Shown here: positions 11,698 through 22,439 of the stretch, one piece after another | Position numbering within the stretch: the first letter of the stretch is position 1 | How the letters are laid out: every line of letters begins with the position of its first letter | Assembly (NCBI RefSeq): GCF_027579695.1 | Contig: NC_083583.1 | Span: 2,077,625 to 2,141,624, forward strand | Reading direction: 5' to 3' | DNA from: Neoarius graeffei | Taxonomy: Eukaryota > Chordata > Actinopteri > Siluriformes > Ariidae | Length of the DNA stretch: 64,000 nt | Notes under the pieces: generated by a model | Told to the model about the DNA's origin: nothing | The model's input: only the letters and a program-made list of their open reading frames with translations | Database searches by the model: none | Program-made: the position numbers and the translations under genes

Positions 11698-12025
11698 GCT
11701 GACGTATTGTATTACAGTATGGTATGGCAGCTGCACTGCTGTAGACAGGGAGAGGCTCCAGAGGGTAGTTAAGGCAGCACAGAAGATCATTGGCTGCCCT
11801 CTCCCCTCCCTGATGGACATTTACACCTCCCACTGCCTTAGCAGAGCTAAGAACATTATCAAGGACAGCTCCCACCCTGGCTTTGATCTGTTTGACCTGT
11901 TGCCCTCAGGGAGGTGCTACAGGTGCATCAGGACAAAGACAAACTGATTCAAAAACAGCTTCTTTCCAAAAGCCATAACCGTCCTGAACTCGGATATGCT
12001 CTGACTTTAGTCTATTTATTTGCTC
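11698..12025 (+). pseudogene. LINE reverse transcriptase C-terminal scrap, same family as 60057-61490
   Basis: On the plus strand the translation gives ITVWYGSCTAVDRERLQRVV, AAQKIIG, RAKNIIKDSSHPGFDLFDLL, PSGRCYR and NSFFPKAITVLNS. This matches the C-terminal end of the LINE on the minus strand at 60417-61304 (ITVWYGNCTAQDRKALQRV). It is truncated at both sides and inserted next to the RTE-like fragment. Confidence 0.75.
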
Positions 12026-12595
12026 CTCGGACCTGCCTGATCCATCCTGATGCCCTACTTCTAGCTGAGGTTCTCATCACATCGCTCCTGTGGAGGACGA
12101 CCCCCATATGGACAGTCTAAAGACACTTGGAAAACAACTCTGGACACTTACAGTTTTGCTACGATGGTTTAGGAAGACAATCAACAGGATAACTTTAGGA
12201 CTGTAGATGTCATGAACAGTTTTACACTCAAGTCTCCATCAGTGAACAGTTTATAACTTCAACAAAACAGACTTCCTGTTAAACTATAATGAATTTCCTG
12301 GTTACACAGTTGTACTTTGTAACTCTATAGGACACAGTTATAGAAGTGAGTTACCGTATTTATAATCATGCTCTCTGTTATCACCCAGATGATAGAGTCT
12401 GGTTCCTCTCAAGGTTTCTTCCTTGTGTCGTCTGAGGGAGTTTTTCCTCAACACTGTCACCTCAGGCTTGATCATCAGGGATAAATAATTTTATTAGGGA
12501 TAAAATTAGTTCATATTTTTAAAGTCTTTATTTTTCTGTAAAGCTACTTTGTGACAGTGTCTGTTGTTAAAAGCATGATACAAATAAACTGACGA
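12026..12595 (+). pseudogene. L2-type LINE copy 1, fragment 6 (3' UTR end)
   Basis: This collinear match to the 3' UTR of the intact copy contains CTCGGACCTGC, GGTTCCTCTCAAGGTTTCTT, GAGGGAGTTTTTCCT and the terminal GTTAAAAGCATGATACAAATAAACT (compare 35612-35972). The TTGA tail of the intact copy is almost absent here. This marks the 3' end of the insertion that began at about 1230. Confidence 0.85.
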
Positions 12596-12773
12596 TTTCT
12601 GTATGAAACATGTTTTGCATTGAATGCAATTCATGCAACACTTAATATTCAGAAAACATTTTATCGGCACAATTAAAAAAGCAAGTGCAAAACAGATTTT
12701 AGTGCAAATCAGATAAACAATTATCTGAAAAAAAATTTAACAAAAGAAAATAAAAATACTTATCAAATTCATG

Positions 12774-12804
<31 letters not shown>

Positions 12805-13180
12805 GTAGTAGTAGTAGTAGTAATGTAGGTAAAGTGAGGTGTCAGAAGGTAACATAACATTAAGCAGCTCATGAAATTGACCTCAGGTGATAAAGTTAGC
12901 TTTCTAATTAACATCTAAATCTGAGTCTGTTTTGTTTCAGACACTCTCCTGTTTGCTAATGAGTAGACGTGATAGTTTTTTGTATTTGTGTGTGTGTGTG
13001 TGCGTGTGTAATCCAGAAGGGGGAAAATAGCAGAACCATCTTCATGTCAGGAGACACCATCAGGTCCCAGGTGAACTCTACACTGAATTCTATTTCTATA
13101 ATAAATATAAATATCATTCTGAGAGGAAAGTTTGTTTCAGATCAGGAGGAAATCATACAACGCTTTTCAATATTTCTTGG
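12596..13180. other. AT-rich spacer with simple repeats
   Basis: There is no gene. It holds an (ATT)n/(AGT)n microsatellite at 12778-12823 and a (TG)n run at 12988-13007. The last five bases, cttgg (13176-13180), are the left target duplication of the Gypsy element at 13181; the partner is found inverted at 36314-36318. Confidence 0.7.
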
Positions 13181-13652
13181 TGTTAGGGTTTTGCTGGGAT
13201 TCGAACCTGGTTCGTTGGTGTGATAATCCAGCAAACCCCCACTAGGCCACCAGGGGGATGACTCAAATGCAGAGGCGTGAGTAGAAAAAGAATCAAAAGG
13301 TTTATTTAAACTATATACACTATATACAGGGCAAAACAAAAGACAAAAAAAAAACCAAAGAGTATAATCCAAAAGAAAAGCAAAGTGCAAAAATTCAAAA
13401 GCTAAGAAGATCAAAAAACATAGTACAAAGGAAACTGGAGATAAACATAACAGCACAAAGACTCCGTGACAAGAGGACTGAACTCAGGGGTATAAATAGA
13501 CAAACTAATTAAGGACACAGGTGAAGATAATTAGGCAATTAACACAAACACAAGACACAGGAACAGTGGCGGCCTCTAGAGGCCAAAATAAACACAACAT
13601 GAAAAGGAAATAACAGCGGCCTCTAGAGGCCAAAACAGTCCTAGTCCTAACA
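13181..13652 (-). repeat. Gypsy family A LTR (3' LTR of left copy)
   Basis: A 472-bp LTR. Diagnostic bases (AAAAATTCAAAAG, ACATAGT, CAAGACAC and a run of ten A) agree with the LTR at 36319-36797, not with the LTR at the other end of this same element. A 6-bp deletion removes part of the GAGGCGTGAGGCGG motif near 13278. Confidence 0.93.
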
Positions 13653-13664
13653 GGACCCCCCCCT

Positions 13665-16600
13665 CTAGGAGCGTCTCCTGACGTTCCCAGGGCGATCCGG
13701 ATGGGCCGAATGGAAGTCCCGACATAGTTCTTTATCAAGGACATCCCGAGCAGGAACCCAGCAGCGCTCCTCAGGACCATAGCCCTCCCAGTCCACCAGA
13801 TATTGCAACCCGCCGCGGACCCGGCGGGAGTCAAGCAGGCGATTCACAGTGAACACAGTCTGCCCCTGGAAGATGCGGGGGGGTGGGGGGTTCCTAGGGG
13901 CAGGGGCATACGTAGACGTCAGTACGGGCCGTAACAGGGAAACATGGAAAGTGGGGTTGATCCTCAGAGTCCGGGGCAACTGGAGCCGGTAGGAGACAGG
14001 GTTCACCCTGCGCACCACCTTGAAGGGGCCAATGTAGCGAGGAGCAAGCTTGCGGTTCTCCACCCGCAGTGGAAGGTCCTTAGTGGACAGCCAAACACGC
14101 TGCCCAGGGCGGAAAGCGTGTGCAGGTCTTCTATGGCGGTTGGCCTGAGTCTGGTTGGTTCTGGAGGTCTGTATGAGGGTCTTCCTGACCTTGCTCCAGG
14201 TCTTGCGACACCGTCTCACATATTGGTTGACCGAGGGCACCCCCGCATCCTCCTCCTGGTCCGGGAACAGAGGTGGCTGGAACCCGAATTGGCACTGGAA
14301 TGGCGACAGCTTGGTGGCCGATGACTGCAGGGTGTTGTGGGCGTACTCCGCCCATGGCAGCCAGGTGCTCCACGATGTCGGGTTATCCATAGCCAGGCCT
14401 CGCAGGGTGGTTTCCAGGTCCTGGTTGAGCCTCTCCGTCTGACCATTGGACTGTGGGTGAAACCCAGAGGAGAGGCTGGCAGTGGCTCCGATGACCTTGC
14501 AGAACCCGTGCCACACTCGGGAGGAGAACTGGGGCCCTCGGTCTGAGACGATGTCCTGTGGAAGACCAAAGACTCGGAAGACATGATTAAACAAAAGTTT
14601 CGCAGTTTCAAGAGTAGAGGGGAGTTTGCACAGTGGTATGAAGCGGCAGGCCTTGGAGAATCTGTCAACTAAGACCAAAATGACCGTGTTACCTTGTGAC
14701 TCAGGGAGACCCGTGATAAAGTCGACTGCCACGTGGGACCAGGGACGCCGGGGAATGGTCAGAGGATGCAGGAGACCCTGGGGACGCTGTCGTGGGTTCT
14801 TGGTTCTGGTGCAAACCTCACAGGACAGGACAAATGACCTTACTTCCTTCTCCATGTTAGGCCACCAGAAGCGTCTTTTCAGGAAGTCCAGGGTCCTCCG
14901 AGCTCCCGGGTGGGCGGTGAGAGGGGAAGAGTGACCCCACTGGAGAACCTTGGCCCGGGCTTGATGTGGGACGTACAAGAGGCCTGGTGGCCCCGTCCCA
15001 GGACCGGGGTCCTGGCGTTGGGCTCGTCGGACAGCCTCCTCAATACCCCAGCGGACAGGGGCCACAATCCGGGACACAGGGATAATAGGCCCGACTTCAT
15101 TCTCCCTGTTAGTGGCAGAGAACAGTCTGGACAGTGCGTCAGGTTTGGTGTTCTTGGAGCCGGGGCGGTATGAGAGGGTGAAGTCAAACCGACTGAAAAA
15201 CAGGGCCCACCTAGCCTGTCGAGGGTTCAGTCTCTTGGCTTGCTGGAGGTACTCCAGGTTCTTGTGGTCAGTCCAAACCAGGAATGGATGTTGTGCTCCC
15301 TCCAGCCAGTGCCTCCACTCCTCAAGGGCCAGTTTGACCGCTAGCAGTTCTCGATCCCCCACATCGTACCGGGACTCAGCAGGACTCAGGCGGTGGGAGA
15401 AGTAAGCGCAGGGGTGCAGCTTTCCTTCCGAACGTTGAGAGAGCACCGCGCCGACACCACTGTCCGAGGCGTCCACCTCCACGATGAATGGTTGGGAGGT
15501 GTCCGGGAGAACCAGAATGGGTGCCGTGCAGAAGCGGTCCTTGAGGTCTTTGAACGCCTTTTCTGCCTGAGGAGACCAGCCATAAGATCCACCTGTCCCT
15601 TTGGTGAGGTCTGACATGGGTGCTGCCACAGAACTGAAGTTCCTGATGAACTTGCGGTAGAAGTTAGCGAATCCTAAGAACCGCTGAACCTCCTTAACGG
15701 ACTTGGGAGTAGGCCAGTCCCGGACGGCCAGGGTCTTGGCAGGGTCCATTTGGAGTTGGCCTGTCCGTACAATAAATCCCAGAAAGGAGACCTCGGGAAC
15801 ATGAAATTCGCATTTCTGGGCCTTGGCGAACAGATTGTTCTGTAGCAGCCTCTGGAGAACCTGGCGGACATGGTGGCGGTGCTCCTGCACGGTCTTGGAA
15901 AAGATAAGGATGTCGTCGAGGTAGACAAAAACGTATAGGTTAATCATGTCCCTTAAGACGTCGTTGATTAGGGCCTGAAAAACAGCTGGTGCGTTGGTGA
16001 GTCCGAAGGGCATCACCTGGTATTCGTAGTGCCCAGATGGGGTGTTAAAGGCAGTCTTCCACTCGTCTCCCTGTCGGATACGGATGAGGTGGTATGCGTT
16101 CCGTAGGTCCAACTTGGTGAAGACGGTGGCGCCTTGGAGCAGGTCGAAAGCTGTGGACATCAGCGGAAGGGGATATCGGTTGCGCACAGTGATCTTATTC
16201 AGGCCCCTGTAATCAATACATGGTCGGAGCCCCCCATCCTTCTTGCCGACAAAGAAGAAGCCGGCTCCAGCAGGTGAAGTGGAGGGTCGAATAAACCCAG
16301 AGACCAGGGCATCTTTGAGGTATTCCTCCATGGCCTTGCGTTCTGGCTGAGAGAGTGAAAACAGTCTGCCACGAGGAGGGGTAGTCCCAGGGAGCAAGTC
16401 GATGGCACAGTCGTAGGCCCGGTGCGGAGGAAGAACGGCGGCCCTGCTCTTGCTGAATACCTTCTTGAGATCCCAGTACTCTGTGGGAACTTGAGATAAC
16501 TCGGTGAGATCAGGGGGCTCGGCAGGAGACACAGGAGAGCAGACAAGAGGCATGGCATGCAGGGCCCCATTCCACAACCTGGCTTGTTACCCAGTCTATG

Positions 16601-17052
16601 CGAGGGTTGTGGCGAGTAAGCCAAGGAAGGCCTAGAATAACTGGGAACTCAGGTGAAGGAATCAGGTGCAGGGATATTTCTTCCTTGTGACCTTGAGACT
16701 GGAGGAAGACTGGAGAAGTAACTTGGGTGACTCTTCCATCACCTAACGCTTGGCCATCGAGGGCAGACACAGACAGAGGGACTTCAAGAGGTGCAGTAGG
16801 TATATTGATGCTTTGGGCGAAGTGAATATCCATAAAGTTCCCAGCCGCCCCTGAGTCTATCAAAGCTTGACAAGAGTGGACAGACTCACCCCAGGAGATG
16901 GAGACCGGGATGTAGATTCCTTGGCCAGGGAGTCCGGGAGAGAGGGTAGGCCCCGTCACAACCCTCCCTCGGCTGGACGGGGCGGTCCTTTTCCCAAGAG
17001 TTCGGGACATGATGCTCGGAAGTGACCCGGCTTGCCACAGTAGATGCAGCAC
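13665..17052 (-). pseudogene. Gypsy family A pol, left copy, one frame break
   Basis: Pol polyprotein in the -1 frame relative to gag. In order: retropepsin DSGAAGNF (near 16855), RT ([19 protein letters not shown], then [12 protein letters not shown] near 15910), RNase H ([17 protein letters not shown]), an HHCC-type zinc region and the integrase core ([19 protein letters not shown]), [13 protein letters not shown] and a chromodomain [18 protein letters not shown], stop near 13665. Relative to the other copy it lacks 8 bp near 16525, just after the protease, which splits the frame into 17052-16510 and 16577-13665. The rest is open over 970 codons, so the element is young. Confidence 0.93.
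16950..16995 (-). promoter_or_regulatory. Gag-pol -1 frameshift signal, left copy
   Basis: The minus-strand heptamer G GGA AAA (16995-16989) in the gag frame is followed after 5 nt by an 8-bp stem: GCCCCGTC (16983-16976) pairs with GACGGGGC (16957-16950). The gag stop codon lies in the 3' arm. The same signal is at 37791-37836 in the other copy. Confidence 0.75.
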
Positions 17053-17975
17053 TTGTCCCTCCTTCTGCGCTCCCTCTCAGATGCGGAGAGGCGAGTACGA
17101 CCCACTTGCATGGGTTCTGGACAGTCACTGAAGGAGGTAGACGGTTTCCAGGTAGAGGTAGGGAGGCTGGGGGGGCTCAAGGCTTGGTGGCGTTCTCTCA
17201 TCCTGTTGTCCAGACGAATAGCATGTGAGATGAGGGTTTCGAGGTCACTTGGGCATCCAATAGAGGCCAGACAGTCCTTGATGGGGTCAGACAGACCATG
17301 GTGGAAGGCTGACACCAGGGCAGTCTCGTTCCATCCACTTACTGCTGCGAGTGTTCGGAACGAGATGGCGTAATCTGCGACGCTTCCTCCTTGCCGGATG
17401 GACATGAGCTTTCGGGCTGCGTCGGTACTGATGTCTGCCTGATCGAAGACCCGAAGCATCTCTTCAGAAAACAGCTGGAAATCAAAGCACTCAGGTCCCT
17501 GTCTTTGCCAGATAGCAGTAGCCCAGGCTCGCGCCTTACCAGCTAATAAGGTGATCACAAAGGCAATCTTGCGGCGATCCGTAGTGTAGGTGGTAGGCTG
17601 AAGCTCAAAGGTGAGTTGACACTGGGTAAGGAACTCTCGGCACTCACTGTGCTTGCCGTCATACCTCTGTGGTGCAGGAAGGCTGGGTTCGCGAGGTGAA
17701 GAAGGCAGCATTGCAGGAGGCACTGGAGCAGGAGTGGGAGCTGGATCAGGAGCAGGAACTGGATCAGGAGCAGGAGATGCAGGCAGAGATGTCAGCTGTG
17801 CCAGGGTTTTCCCAATTTGCTGAAGCAGTTCCTCATGGCGAGCAAGGGCCTCACGTTGGCTGGTGAGCGTACGTCCATGAGCGTCCATGGTCGCTCCGAA
17901 GCGTGTCAAAGCTGCCATAATTCCCTGAAGGTTGGCCGGGTAGAAAGTTGAAGCAGCCTCTGCTGAGTCGGTCAT
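16956..17975 (-). CDS. Gypsy family A gag, left copy (339 aa, intact)
   Basis: The capsid-like Gag polyprotein forms the particle that packages the retrotransposon RNA. It starts [10 protein letters not shown] at 17975, 13 bases inside the LTR. Residues 75-95 are a Pro/Ala/Asp-rich repeat. The retrotransposon-gag core follows ([41 protein letters not shown]). A basic stretch [10 protein letters not shown] leads into one CCHC knuckle, [15 protein letters not shown] (about residues 310-324). It ends at TGA inside the frameshift stem. The frame is intact and differs from the other copy by few residues (Cys for Gly in IKDCLAS, Lys for Arg in STWKPST). Pol is read by -1 frameshifting in the 97-nt overlap. 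Confidence 0.93.
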   Translation of the reverse strand: MTDSAEAASTFYPANLQGIMAALTRFGATMDAHGRTLTSQREALARHEELLQQIGKTLAQLTSLPASPAPDPVPAPDPAPTPAPVPPAMLPSSPREPSLPAPQRYDGKHSECREFLTQCQLTFELQPTTYTTDRRKIAFVITLLAGKARAWATAIWQRQGPECFDFQLFSEEMLRVFDQADISTDAARKLMSIRQGGSVADYAISFRTLAAVSGWNETALVSAFHHGLSDPIKDCLASIGCPSDLETLISHAIRLDNRMRERHQALSPPSLPTSTWKPSTSFSDCPEPMQVGRTRLSASERERRRRDKCCIYCGKPGHFRASCPELLGKGPPRPAEGGL

Positions 17976-17988
17976 GACGGAGTCTTTC

Positions 17989-18466
17989 TGTTAGGGTTTT
18001 GCTGGGATTCGAACCTGGTTCGTTGGTGTGATAATCCAGCAAACCCCCACTAGGCCACCAGGGGGATGACTCAAATGCAGAGGCGTGAGGCGGAAGTAGA
18101 AAAAGAATCAAAAGGTTTATTTAAACTATATACACTATATACAGGGCAAAACAAAAGACAAAGAAAAACCAAAGAGTATAATCCAAAAGAAAAGCAAAGT
18201 GCAAAAATACAAAAGCTAAGAAGATCAAAAAACACAGTACAAAGGAAACTGGAGATAAACATAACAGCACAAAGACTCCGTGACAAGAGGACTGAACTCA
18301 GGGGTATAAATAGACAAACTAATTAAGGACACAGGTGAAGATAATTAGGCAATTAACACAAACACAAAACACAGGAACAGTGGCGGCCTCTAGAGGCCAA
18401 AATAAACACGACATGAAAAGGAAATAACAGCGGCCTCTAGAGGCCAAAACAGTCCTAGTCCTAACA
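17989..18466 (-). repeat. Gypsy family A LTR (5' LTR of left copy)
   Basis: A 478-bp LTR. Its diagnostic bases (AAAAATACAAAAG, ACACAGT, CAAAACAC, GACAAAGAAAAACC) agree with the LTR at 41135-41612 rather than with 13181-13652. The 13-bp leader on the gag side (17976-17988) holds the self-priming sequence. The outer flank ttttg (18467-18471) is the reverse complement of caaaa at 41613-41617. Confidence 0.93.
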
Positions 18467-18963
18467 TTTTGCTTATGATTGATTCAAGGTTTTACTCACA
18501 CACATACATATTGATGGAATTAAGATGTGATTTGCTGACTTAGCACAAAATATCAACACATTCACACACGCACACACAACACACACACACAAACACATCC
18601 TACACACACACACACACACACACACATTCATGCACACACACACATACATGCGCACCCACACACACACACACACCCCTCTCACACACACACACACACACAC
18701 ACCCCTCTCACACACACACACACACACACATCTGCGCACACACACATATTCGACAGACACAAGACACAACACAGCCTTTAGAAAGATAAACAGCTTTTTG
18801 GGATGTTATAAAAGGTTGTTTGGAATATTTCATCTTTGGTGAAAAAGCTGTGAATAAACGGCCAATCTCTGGTTTTCTGGTCTGTTTTTTTCGCCCCAGA
18901 ATTCTGCAGGTGGCACAAGGGCATTGGTCTCGAGAAGCCGTTCCAGCTGGGGGAACCTTTACA
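18467..18963 (+). repeat. ERV LTR, displaced and inverted part
   Basis: This is the reverse complement of 51025-51530 of the ERV LTR at 51025-51966. It includes a polymorphic (CA)n stretch (18560-18735) and ends GGGGGAACCTTTACA. Together with 41613-42062 it makes one LTR of about 943 bp after removing the 5-bp duplication, matching the 942-bp partner. The outer flank gccac (18964-18968) is the reverse complement of gtggc at 51967-51971, the ERV target duplication. ORFs in the CA tract are meaningless. Confidence 0.92.
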
Positions 18964-18976
18964 GCCACATCACGTC
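18964..18976 (+). pseudogene. 13-bp sliver of a Penelope-like element
   Basis: gccacatcacgtc sits between the ERV LTR and the Gypsy family B LTR. In frame it encodes the P-H-H-V expected between the 5' Penelope part (ending ...VGNTP at 51967, minus) and the 3' part (KNSQDFATKIADLK from 21213, plus). Its last bases acgtc are the target duplication of the Gypsy B insertion (acatc at 21208-21212). Confidence 0.8.
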
Positions 18977-19552
18977 TGTTAGGGTTTTGCTGGGATTCAA
19001 ACCTGGTTCGCTGGTGTGATAATCCAGCAAACCCCCACTAGGCCACTAGGGGGATGACTCAAGTGCAGAGGCGTGAGGCGGAAGTAGAAAAGTATCAAAA
19101 AGTTTATTTACAATATTTACAGTCCAAAAAGTATAATCCAAAATGCTCAGAAGATAAAGGGAAAAATAAAAAATCCAAAAGTTCAAAGTCCATACAAAAG
19201 CCAAAAAAGAAAAAGAAAAGGCAAAAATACCAACGCTCAGAAGATCCAAAAAACAGTAAATACTAAGTCCAAAAAGTCAAAAAGAAAAACAAAGTGCAAA
19301 ACCACAAAGACAAAGAACACTGAACAGAGGTAACTGGAGCTAAACATAACAGCACAAAGACTCCGTGACAAGAGGACTGAACTCAGGGGTATAAATACAC
19401 AAACTAATTAAGGACAGGGCGGGGCAGGAAACAGGCAATAAGACAAAAACAAAACACAGAACACAGTGGTGACCTCTAGAGGCCAAAACAAACATGACCA
19501 GAAAGGGAAATAACAGCAGACTCTAGAGGTCAAAACAGTCCCAGTCCTAACA
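18977..19552 (-). repeat. Gypsy family B LTR (3' side)
   Basis: A 576-bp LTR with TGTTAGG...CCTAACA ends. It shares the terminal segment with family A (B-box-like GATTC(A/G)AACC, TAGGCCACTAGGGGG), but has a different central region with repeated AAAAAGTC/CCAAAAAG words. Confidence 0.88.
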
Positions 19553-20437
19553 GGACCCCCCCCCCAGGAGCGTCTCCTGACGTTCCCAGGACGATCAGGA
19601 TGGGCCGAATGGAAGTCCCGACAAAGTTCTTTGTCTAGTATGTCCCGAGCTGGGACCCAGCAGCGCTCCTCAGGGCCATAGCCCTCCCAGTCCACAAGAT
19701 ATTGGAGGCCCCCGTGAACCCGGCGGGAGTCCAGCAGGTGGCGCACGGTGAACACATTCTGACCCTGGAAGATGTGGGGGGGCGGGGGGTTCCTAGGGGC
19801 AGGGGCATACATGGACGTCAGTACGGGCCGCAACAGGGAAACATGGAATGTGGGGTTGATCCTTAGCGTACATGGTAACTGGAGCCGGTAGGAGACAGGG
19901 TTAACTCTGCGTACAACCTTGAAAGGGCCAATGTAGCGAGGAGCAAGCTTGCGGTTCTCCACCCGCAGCGGAAGGTCCTTGGTGGACAGCCAAACCTGCT
20001 GCCCAGGGCGGAAAGTGTGGGCAGGTCTCCTATGGCGGTTGGCCTGAGTCTGGTTGGTACTGGAGGTCTGGATGAGTGTCCTCCTGACCTTGCTCCAGGT
20101 CTTGCGACACCATCTCACGTAATGGTTGACTGAGGGCAGACACAGACAGTGGGACTTCAAGAGTCGGGACATTGATGCTTTGGGCGAAGTGGATATCCAT
20201 AAAGTTTCCAGCCGCCCCTGAGTCTAACAAGGCTTGACAAGAGTGGACGGACTCACCCCAGAAGATGGAGACCGGGATGTAGATTCCTTGGCCAGGGAGT
20301 CCGGGAGAGAGGGTAGGCCCCGTCACAACCCTCCCTCGGCTGGATGGGGCGATCCTTTTCCTGAGAGTTCGAGACATGATGCTCGGAAGTGACCAGGCTT
20401 GCCACAGTAGATGCAGCACTTGTCCCTCCTTCTGCAC
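19553..20437 (-). pseudogene. Gypsy family B pol remnant with large internal deletion
   Basis: Minus strand. The distal part (20172-19560) has the integrase C-terminal module [13 protein letters not shown] and a chromodomain [18 protein letters not shown] ending PGNVRRRS. Near 20130-20150 it is fused to a protease fragment ([19 protein letters not shown], upstream on the minus strand). RT, RNase H and most of integrase are therefore deleted. The flank CGRxxxLPxVN around the junction shows the deletion removed about 3 kb. Confidence 0.88.
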
Positions 20438-20459
20438 TCCCTCTCAGATGCTCCCTCTT
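20323..20459 (-). pseudogene. Gypsy family B gag C-terminal remnant
   Basis: Only the zinc-knuckle end remains ([19 protein letters not shown], then LSGKGSPHPAEGGL stop). The frameshift heptamer of family A (GGGAAAA) is AGGAAAA here, so the slip site is broken. Upstream gag sequence is replaced at 20459/20460 by ERV LTR sequence. Confidence 0.82.
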
Positions 20460-20618
20460 CATCTTTGGTGAAAAAGCTGTGAATAAACAGCCAATCTCTG
20501 GTTTTCTGGTCTGTTTTTTTCACAGTGTTTTTTCACCCCAGAATTCTGCAGGTGGCACGAAGGCATTGGTCTCGAGAAGCCGTTCTAGCTGGGGGAACCT
20601 TTACAGCCACATCATGTC
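20460..20618 (+). repeat. Duplicated ERV LTR end plus flank
   Basis: 20460-20605 repeats the end of the ERV LTR (compare 18831-18963), with CpG-type differences and an extra CACAGTGTTTTTT. 20606-20618 is gccacatcatgtc, the same flank as 18964-18976 with one C/T difference. This shows a local duplication, not an independent insertion. Confidence 0.8.
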
Positions 20619-21207
20619 TGTTAGGGTTTTGCTGGGATTCGAACCTGGTTCACTGGTGTGATAATCCAGCAAACCCCCACTAGGCCACCAGGGGGGTGAC
20701 TCAAGTGCAGAGGCGTGAGGCGGAAGTAGAAAAGTATCAAAAAGTTTATTTACAATATTTACAGTCCAAAAAGTATAATCCAAAACACTCAGAAGATAAA
20801 GGGAAAAATAAAAAAATCCAAAAGTTCAAAGTCCATACAAAAGCCAAAAAAAAAAAAAAAAAAGAAAAGGCAAAAATACCAATGCTCAGAAGATCCAAAA
20901 AACAGTAAATACTAAGTCCAAAAAGTCAAAAAGAAAAACAAAGTGCAAAACCACAAAGACAAAGGCAAGGAACACGGAACAAAGGTAACTGGAGCTAAAT
21001 ATAACAGCACAAAGACTCTGTGACAAGAGGACTGAACTCAGGGGTATAAATACACAAAGTAATTAAGGACAGGGCAGGGCAGGAAACAGGCAATAAGACA
21101 AAAACAAAACACAGAACACAGTGGTGACCTCTAGAGGCCAAAACAAACATGACCAGAAAGGGAAATAACAGCGGCCTCTAGAGGCCAAAACAGTCCCAGT
21201 CCTAACA
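20619..21207 (-). repeat. Gypsy family B LTR (second)
   Basis: A 589-bp LTR, slightly longer than 18977-19552 owing to an A-run at 20848-20863. Its outer flank is acatc, leading straight into the Penelope-like reading frame. Confidence 0.88.
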
Positions 21208-22439
21208 ACATCAAAAACTCCCAAGATTTTGCTACTAAAATTGCAGACCTCAAACTAGACTCAGATGAAACCATGGTTTCCTACGACGTCATTTCTCTTT
21301 TCACCTGCATTCCCACCACAGAAGCAGTTGAATCTGTTAGAAAACGACTCCTTCGAGACAGCACCTTACTGGATAGAATGAACCTCACCACGGACCAGAT
21401 TTGCACCCTGCTTGACCTCTGCCTGACTACCACTTATTTCCAGTTTAATGAAAGTTTCTACAGACAGAAGCATGGCTGCGCCATGGGCTCACCGGTTTCC
21501 CCTATTGTGGCCAATCTTTACATGGAGGAAGTGGAACATAAAGCTTTGACCACTTTTTCAGAAGTTGCTCCCAGCCACTGGTTCAGATATGTGGATGACA
21601 CCTGGGTTAAAATCAAAACCCATGAGGTGGAAGCCTTCTCTAAGCACATCAATGCAGTGGATATTAACATCAACTTCACTTGGGAGGATGTCAATGGGAA
21701 TAATCTAGCCTTCTTGGATTGTGATGTACTCATTAGACAAGACAGAAGCCTGAGCATCGAGGTCTACCAGAAACCCCCACACACAGACCAGTACCTACTC
21801 TTTGACTCTCACCACCCACTTGAACACAAATTGGGGGTCATTAGGACCTTGCAACACAGGACTCAGAATATCCCTACAACGATAGAGGGAAAAGAGAAGG
21901 AGCAGAATCACATCAAGAAAGCACTTCAGAACTGCGGGTATCCCAACTGGTCTTTCCTCAAGAGCAGAAAAAGGAACAGAACGGACAAGGAGGATAACAG
22001 GAACAAATGCAAGAACATTGTCATTCCCTACATTTCTGGTCTATCTGAGAAACTCAGGAGGATCTTCTACAAACACAACATTCCGGTACATTTCAGACCC
22101 AGTAACACCCTGAAGCAGAAACTGGTCCACCCTAAGGACAGAATACCCAGACACAAACAGGACAGCGTAGTGTACGCAATTCAGTGCAGTGAGGAATGCA
22201 CGGACTCGTATATTGGGGAACTAAACAACCGCTTCACAGGCGCATGGCTCAACACAGGAGAGCCAGTTCCTCAGGCCAGGACTCTGCTGTCTACCTTCAT
22301 CTTAACTACAAAGGACACTCATTTCAGGATTGCAATGTACGCATTTTAGCCAGAGAGGATCATTGGCTTGAGCGAGAAGTTAAAGAAGCCATTTTTGTCA
22401 ACCTGGAACAGCCATCACTGAACAGAGGTGGGGGTCTAA
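21208..22439 (+). pseudogene. Penelope-like element: RT and GIY-YIG endonuclease, 3' half
   Basis: The translation from 21213 (KNSQDFATKIADLKLDSDET, then MVSYDVISLFTCIPT at 21273) is a Penelope-type reverse transcriptase with GCAMGSPVSPIVANLYMEE and catalytic FRYVDDTWV (about 21583). The C-terminal GIY-YIG endonuclease starts VVYAIQCSEECTDSYIGE (about 22168) and continues in another frame (LHRRMAQHRRA, HWLEREVKEAIFV) after a frameshift near 22225. The N-terminal half is missing here; a matching 5' half in the opposite orientation is at 51967-52295. Penelope-like elements of fish (Neptune/Poseidon types) have this RT plus GIY-YIG architecture. Confidence 0.92.

Larger units (their letters stand above)
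13181..18466 (-). mobile_element. Gypsy/chromovirus retrotransposon, family A, left copy
   Basis: An element of about 5.3 kb with LTRs at 13181-13652 and 17989-18466 (TGTTAGG...CCTAACA on both strands), gag and pol on the minus strand, and a chromodomain. It is nearly identical to the plus-strand copy at 36319-41612. Its two flanking 5-mers do not match each other (cttgg left, ttttg right). Each instead matches a flank of the other copy, which is the footprint of an inversion between the two. Domain order, CCHC gag and the -1 frameshift place it near the sushi-type chromoviruses. Confidence 0.95.
18977..21207 (-). mobile_element. Gypsy family B, internally deleted and rearranged
   Basis: LTRs at 18977-19552 and 20619-21207 are longer relatives of family A LTRs. 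The internal part (19553-20459) keeps the end of pol, joined directly to protease and the end of gag. The 5' side of gag is replaced by a second copy of the ERV LTR end (20460-20605) plus a 13-bp flank identical in kind to 18964-18976. The outer flanks acgtc and acatc are a target duplication with one difference. Confidence 0.85.

Noticed and set aside
13944..15614. Several ORFs opposite Gypsy pol
   Set aside because: They are antisense or out-of-frame shadows of the pol frame; identical shadows appear at 39180-40850 in the other copy.
18473..18842. Cys/Val or His/Thr-rich ORFs
   Set aside because: They are translations of the (CA)n/(TG)n tract of the ERV LTR; the same holds for 51162-51412 and 54570-54858.
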